In this document: positions 62,561 through 64,000 of the stretch, piece after piece | Position numbering within the stretch: position 1 is the stretch's first letter | Layout of the letters: the number at the start of each line of letters is the position of its first letter | Source: Streptomyces sp. BK208 | GTDB lineage: Bacteria; Actinomycetota; Actinomycetes; Streptomycetales; Streptomycetaceae | Reading direction: 5' to 3' | Assembly (NCBI RefSeq): GCF_004364245.1 | Contig: NZ_SOAV01000013.1 | Span: 186,001 to 250,000, forward strand | DNA: 64,000 bases | Position numbers and translations under genes: made by a program | Notes under the pieces: model-generated | Told to the model about the DNA's origin: nothing | Database searches by the model: none | The model's input: the letters and a program-made list of their open reading frames with translations, nothing else

Positions 62561-62798
62561 CTAGGGTGAGGTCACGTGCGCGGACCTGGTCGGTGCTGCC
62601 GGCGGCGGTGTGGCCGAACCGCGTGGACCAAGTGACGGATGAGTGGCTGTGTTCACGCGCCGCGTCAGTGGTTGGACATGGGTTTGGGAGGCGTCCAGAT
62701 CCACGGTCGGGTGATGTTCACGAGGTTTGTCAGCGCCGGGGTACTTGCGAGGACAGCATCGAGGTGTTCCCGGTGAAATGGTCCTGGTCATGCCGCAG

Positions 62799-62933
62799 AT
62801 GTCGAAGGTCGAGCTGTACGCGGCGATCGCCGGTCGCCTGACCTTCAACGGCACCGTCATCGAAAACGGCACCGACTCCTACCGCCTCGCCAGCACCCGG
62901 GCACGAGCCGAGCAACCCGCCAAGGCTGGCTGA
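62799..62933 (+). mobile_element. IS21-family internal-deletion remnant (istA start joined to istB end)
   Basis: ATG 62799 opens MSKVELYAAI, the usual first residues of IS21-type IstA transposases. Within ten codons it continues as AGRLTFNGTVIENGTDSYRL and ASTRARAEQPAKAG, ending at TGA 62933, which resembles the C-terminus of the partner ATPase IstB. The joint implies loss of nearly all of a roughly 2-kb element. Inverted termini could not be fixed by eye. Confidence 0.5.
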
Positions 62934-62988
62934 CACTTACCGGTTCTGGCTCGACCACCGCCCTCACGGCCGACGGTGAAGAAGTCAC

Positions 62989-63820
62989 TCAATCGCCGGC
63001 GCGGGCCATGAGCAACGGCTGGAAGAAGCCTGTCTCCTGCGGCATCCGCCACCGGACGTCGACAAAGCCGGCCTCAGCTGTGAGGCCGGCCAACCGGTCC
63101 TGGCTGACGGCCCAGTAGGTGGTCCGGCGGACCTGGACGTACCATTCTCCGCCTGCCGGAAGGAGTTGGAAGTGCTCCAGGTCGTAGTGCTCTCCGTCCT
63201 CGTGCCAGTGCCAGTGCCAGAGCTGGAAGGTGACCGTCCGATCTCGGTCGTCGGCGCACGCGGCGGTCCGGTGGACTTGTGGGGGCGTCGAAACGGGGGG
63301 CACGCAGCAAGTCGTCGTAGTGACGTGTGCTGACCAGTAGCAGGCCGTCCGGGCGCAGCACGCGGCGCATCGCGGCCAGAGCGGCGTGCACATCCTGCTC
63401 TGTCAGCAGGTGGGGCAGCGAGTTGTCAACGCAGACGACGACGTCGAACCGGCCGTCGGGAACGGGAGGCGTCGCATGTCGGCGGCCGCGGTGCGCACAC
63501 TGAGGCCCCGGGCGAGCGGCCTCCCGGCCAGCGCGAGCGGAAGCGCGCGGGCTGAGATCGGTGCCGGTGACGCAGTGCCCGCGCAGCGCCAGACCGATGG
63601 CCTGCGTGCCGATGCCGCAGGAACAGTCGAGCATCTCGACGCCATCTCGACCGATAAGGGCGTGGAGGGCGTCCCCCTGCCGACGAATGCTGGCGTCCCA
63701 GTCTGAGGCATCGACAAACGCTGCTGCTGAACGTGAACGAAGCCAGATGGGCCCGGGCGTCATCGGTACGGTGTTCAGATGGCAGGCTTCCAGCAGGCCG
63801 CGGTCCACGAACGGCCGCAC
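62989..63820 (-). pseudogene. Frameshifted class I SAM methyltransferase
   Basis: Leftward fragments in several frames rebuild a methyltransferase: PGPIWLRSRSAAAFVDASDW, MLDCSCGIGTQAIGLALRGH (motif I) and CVTGTDLSPRA. A shift gives GLSVRTAAADMRRLPFP, then FDVVVCVDNSLPHLLTEQDV and VLRPDGLLLVSTRHYDDLLR. A further shift gives YDLEHFQLLPAGGEWYVQVR and VRWRMPQETGFFQPLLMARA, ending at 62989. At least three frameshifts are needed, so no full protein is made. Confidence 0.7.
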
Positions 63821-63869
63821 CTTGATCGCTGGTCACGTTCGAGGTTTCTAAGGCGTCGGTGAACCGGGC

Positions 63870-64000
63870 GGCCGCCGCGCCGCCGGGATCCCGCCGGGGC
63901 CTACCTCGGCAAACGCGAACTGCGCGCGCTGGTCGCCAACCCCTGCCTCCAGGTCTACGACGGCCCCAAGGGATTCCTGCCCTGCCACCACGAGGCGTTC
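63870..64000 (+). other. Partial reading frame at window end
   Basis: The last ~130 bp read in one frame AYLGKRELRALVANPCLQVY followed by DGPKGFLPCHHEAF, running off the edge. It looks protein-like and faintly recalls integrase- or replication-associated proteins, but it is too short to classify. Confidence 0.25.

Overview
This window is high-GC actinobacterial DNA, almost certainly from a Streptomyces chromosome. The evidence is strong G/C bias at third codon positions, GTG/TTG starts behind purine-rich ribosome binding sites, frequent 4-base stop/start overlaps, a perfect CebR-type operator (TGGGAGCGCTCCCA), and many one-component regulators facing their targets. The mixture of secreted hydrolases, specialised metabolism, pseudogenes and IS remnants suggests a chromosome arm rather than the core.

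Region 1 (1-5.5 kb): a secreted glycoside hydrolase cut by the window edge, with a CebR box upstream; a small gene disrupted by a 7-bp tandem repeat; an epoxide hydrolase facing a CGNR regulator; a dienelactone-hydrolase-like protein without its nucleophile; and a YihY/BrkB membrane protein.

Region 2 (5.6-16.7 kb): the most interesting part, a compact and fully intact candidate biosynthetic cluster with no NRPS, PKS or carrier protein. It holds an ATP-grasp-like enzyme, a MaoC dehydratase, an ornithine-cyclodeaminase-family enzyme, a 4-hydroxy-2-oxovalerate-aldolase/acylating aldehyde dehydrogenase pair, a CitE-like (HpcH/HpaI) lyase, an alpha-oxoamine synthase, a JmjC-type cupin oxygenase, an MFS exporter and a divergent aminopeptidase P. 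Six enzyme genes overlap stop-to-start, with the exporter gene 17 bp upstream of them. The logic is C-C bond formation between CoA thioesters, oxo acids and an amino acid, then hydroxylation, ligation and export. The product may be a small aminoketone, ketomethylene or hydroxy-amino-acid peptide mimic.

Region 3 (17-34.4 kb): small regulator/target modules: a frameshifted TetR facing DUF1772; PadR facing isochorismatase; a cysteine-containing HTH protein with DUF3291; MarR; XRE facing a broken aldo/keto reductase; ArsR with an MFS transporter; HxlR facing an F420-reductase-like protein; and GntR with a fatty-acid hydroxylase. Several have clear palindromic operators.

Region 4 (34.6-49.8 kb): catalase, an FdhF/YdeP molybdopterin oxidoreductase with an SRPBCC protein, a Tat-exported amidase, a GH10 lipoprotein, a sulfite-oxidase-family enzyme, and an SPFH/NAD-kinase-like pair.

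Region 5 (49.9-64 kb): intact genes (S41 peptidase, FAD monooxygenase with TetR, RibD-like reductase, YdcF, HEAT-repeat protein) separated by decayed genes and IS remnants, including an IS5-family copy with a TTA target duplication and an IS21 derivative that has lost its interior. About sixteen degenerate loci lie right of 17 kb, whereas the cluster to the left is intact. No rRNA, tRNA or CRISPR array was seen.
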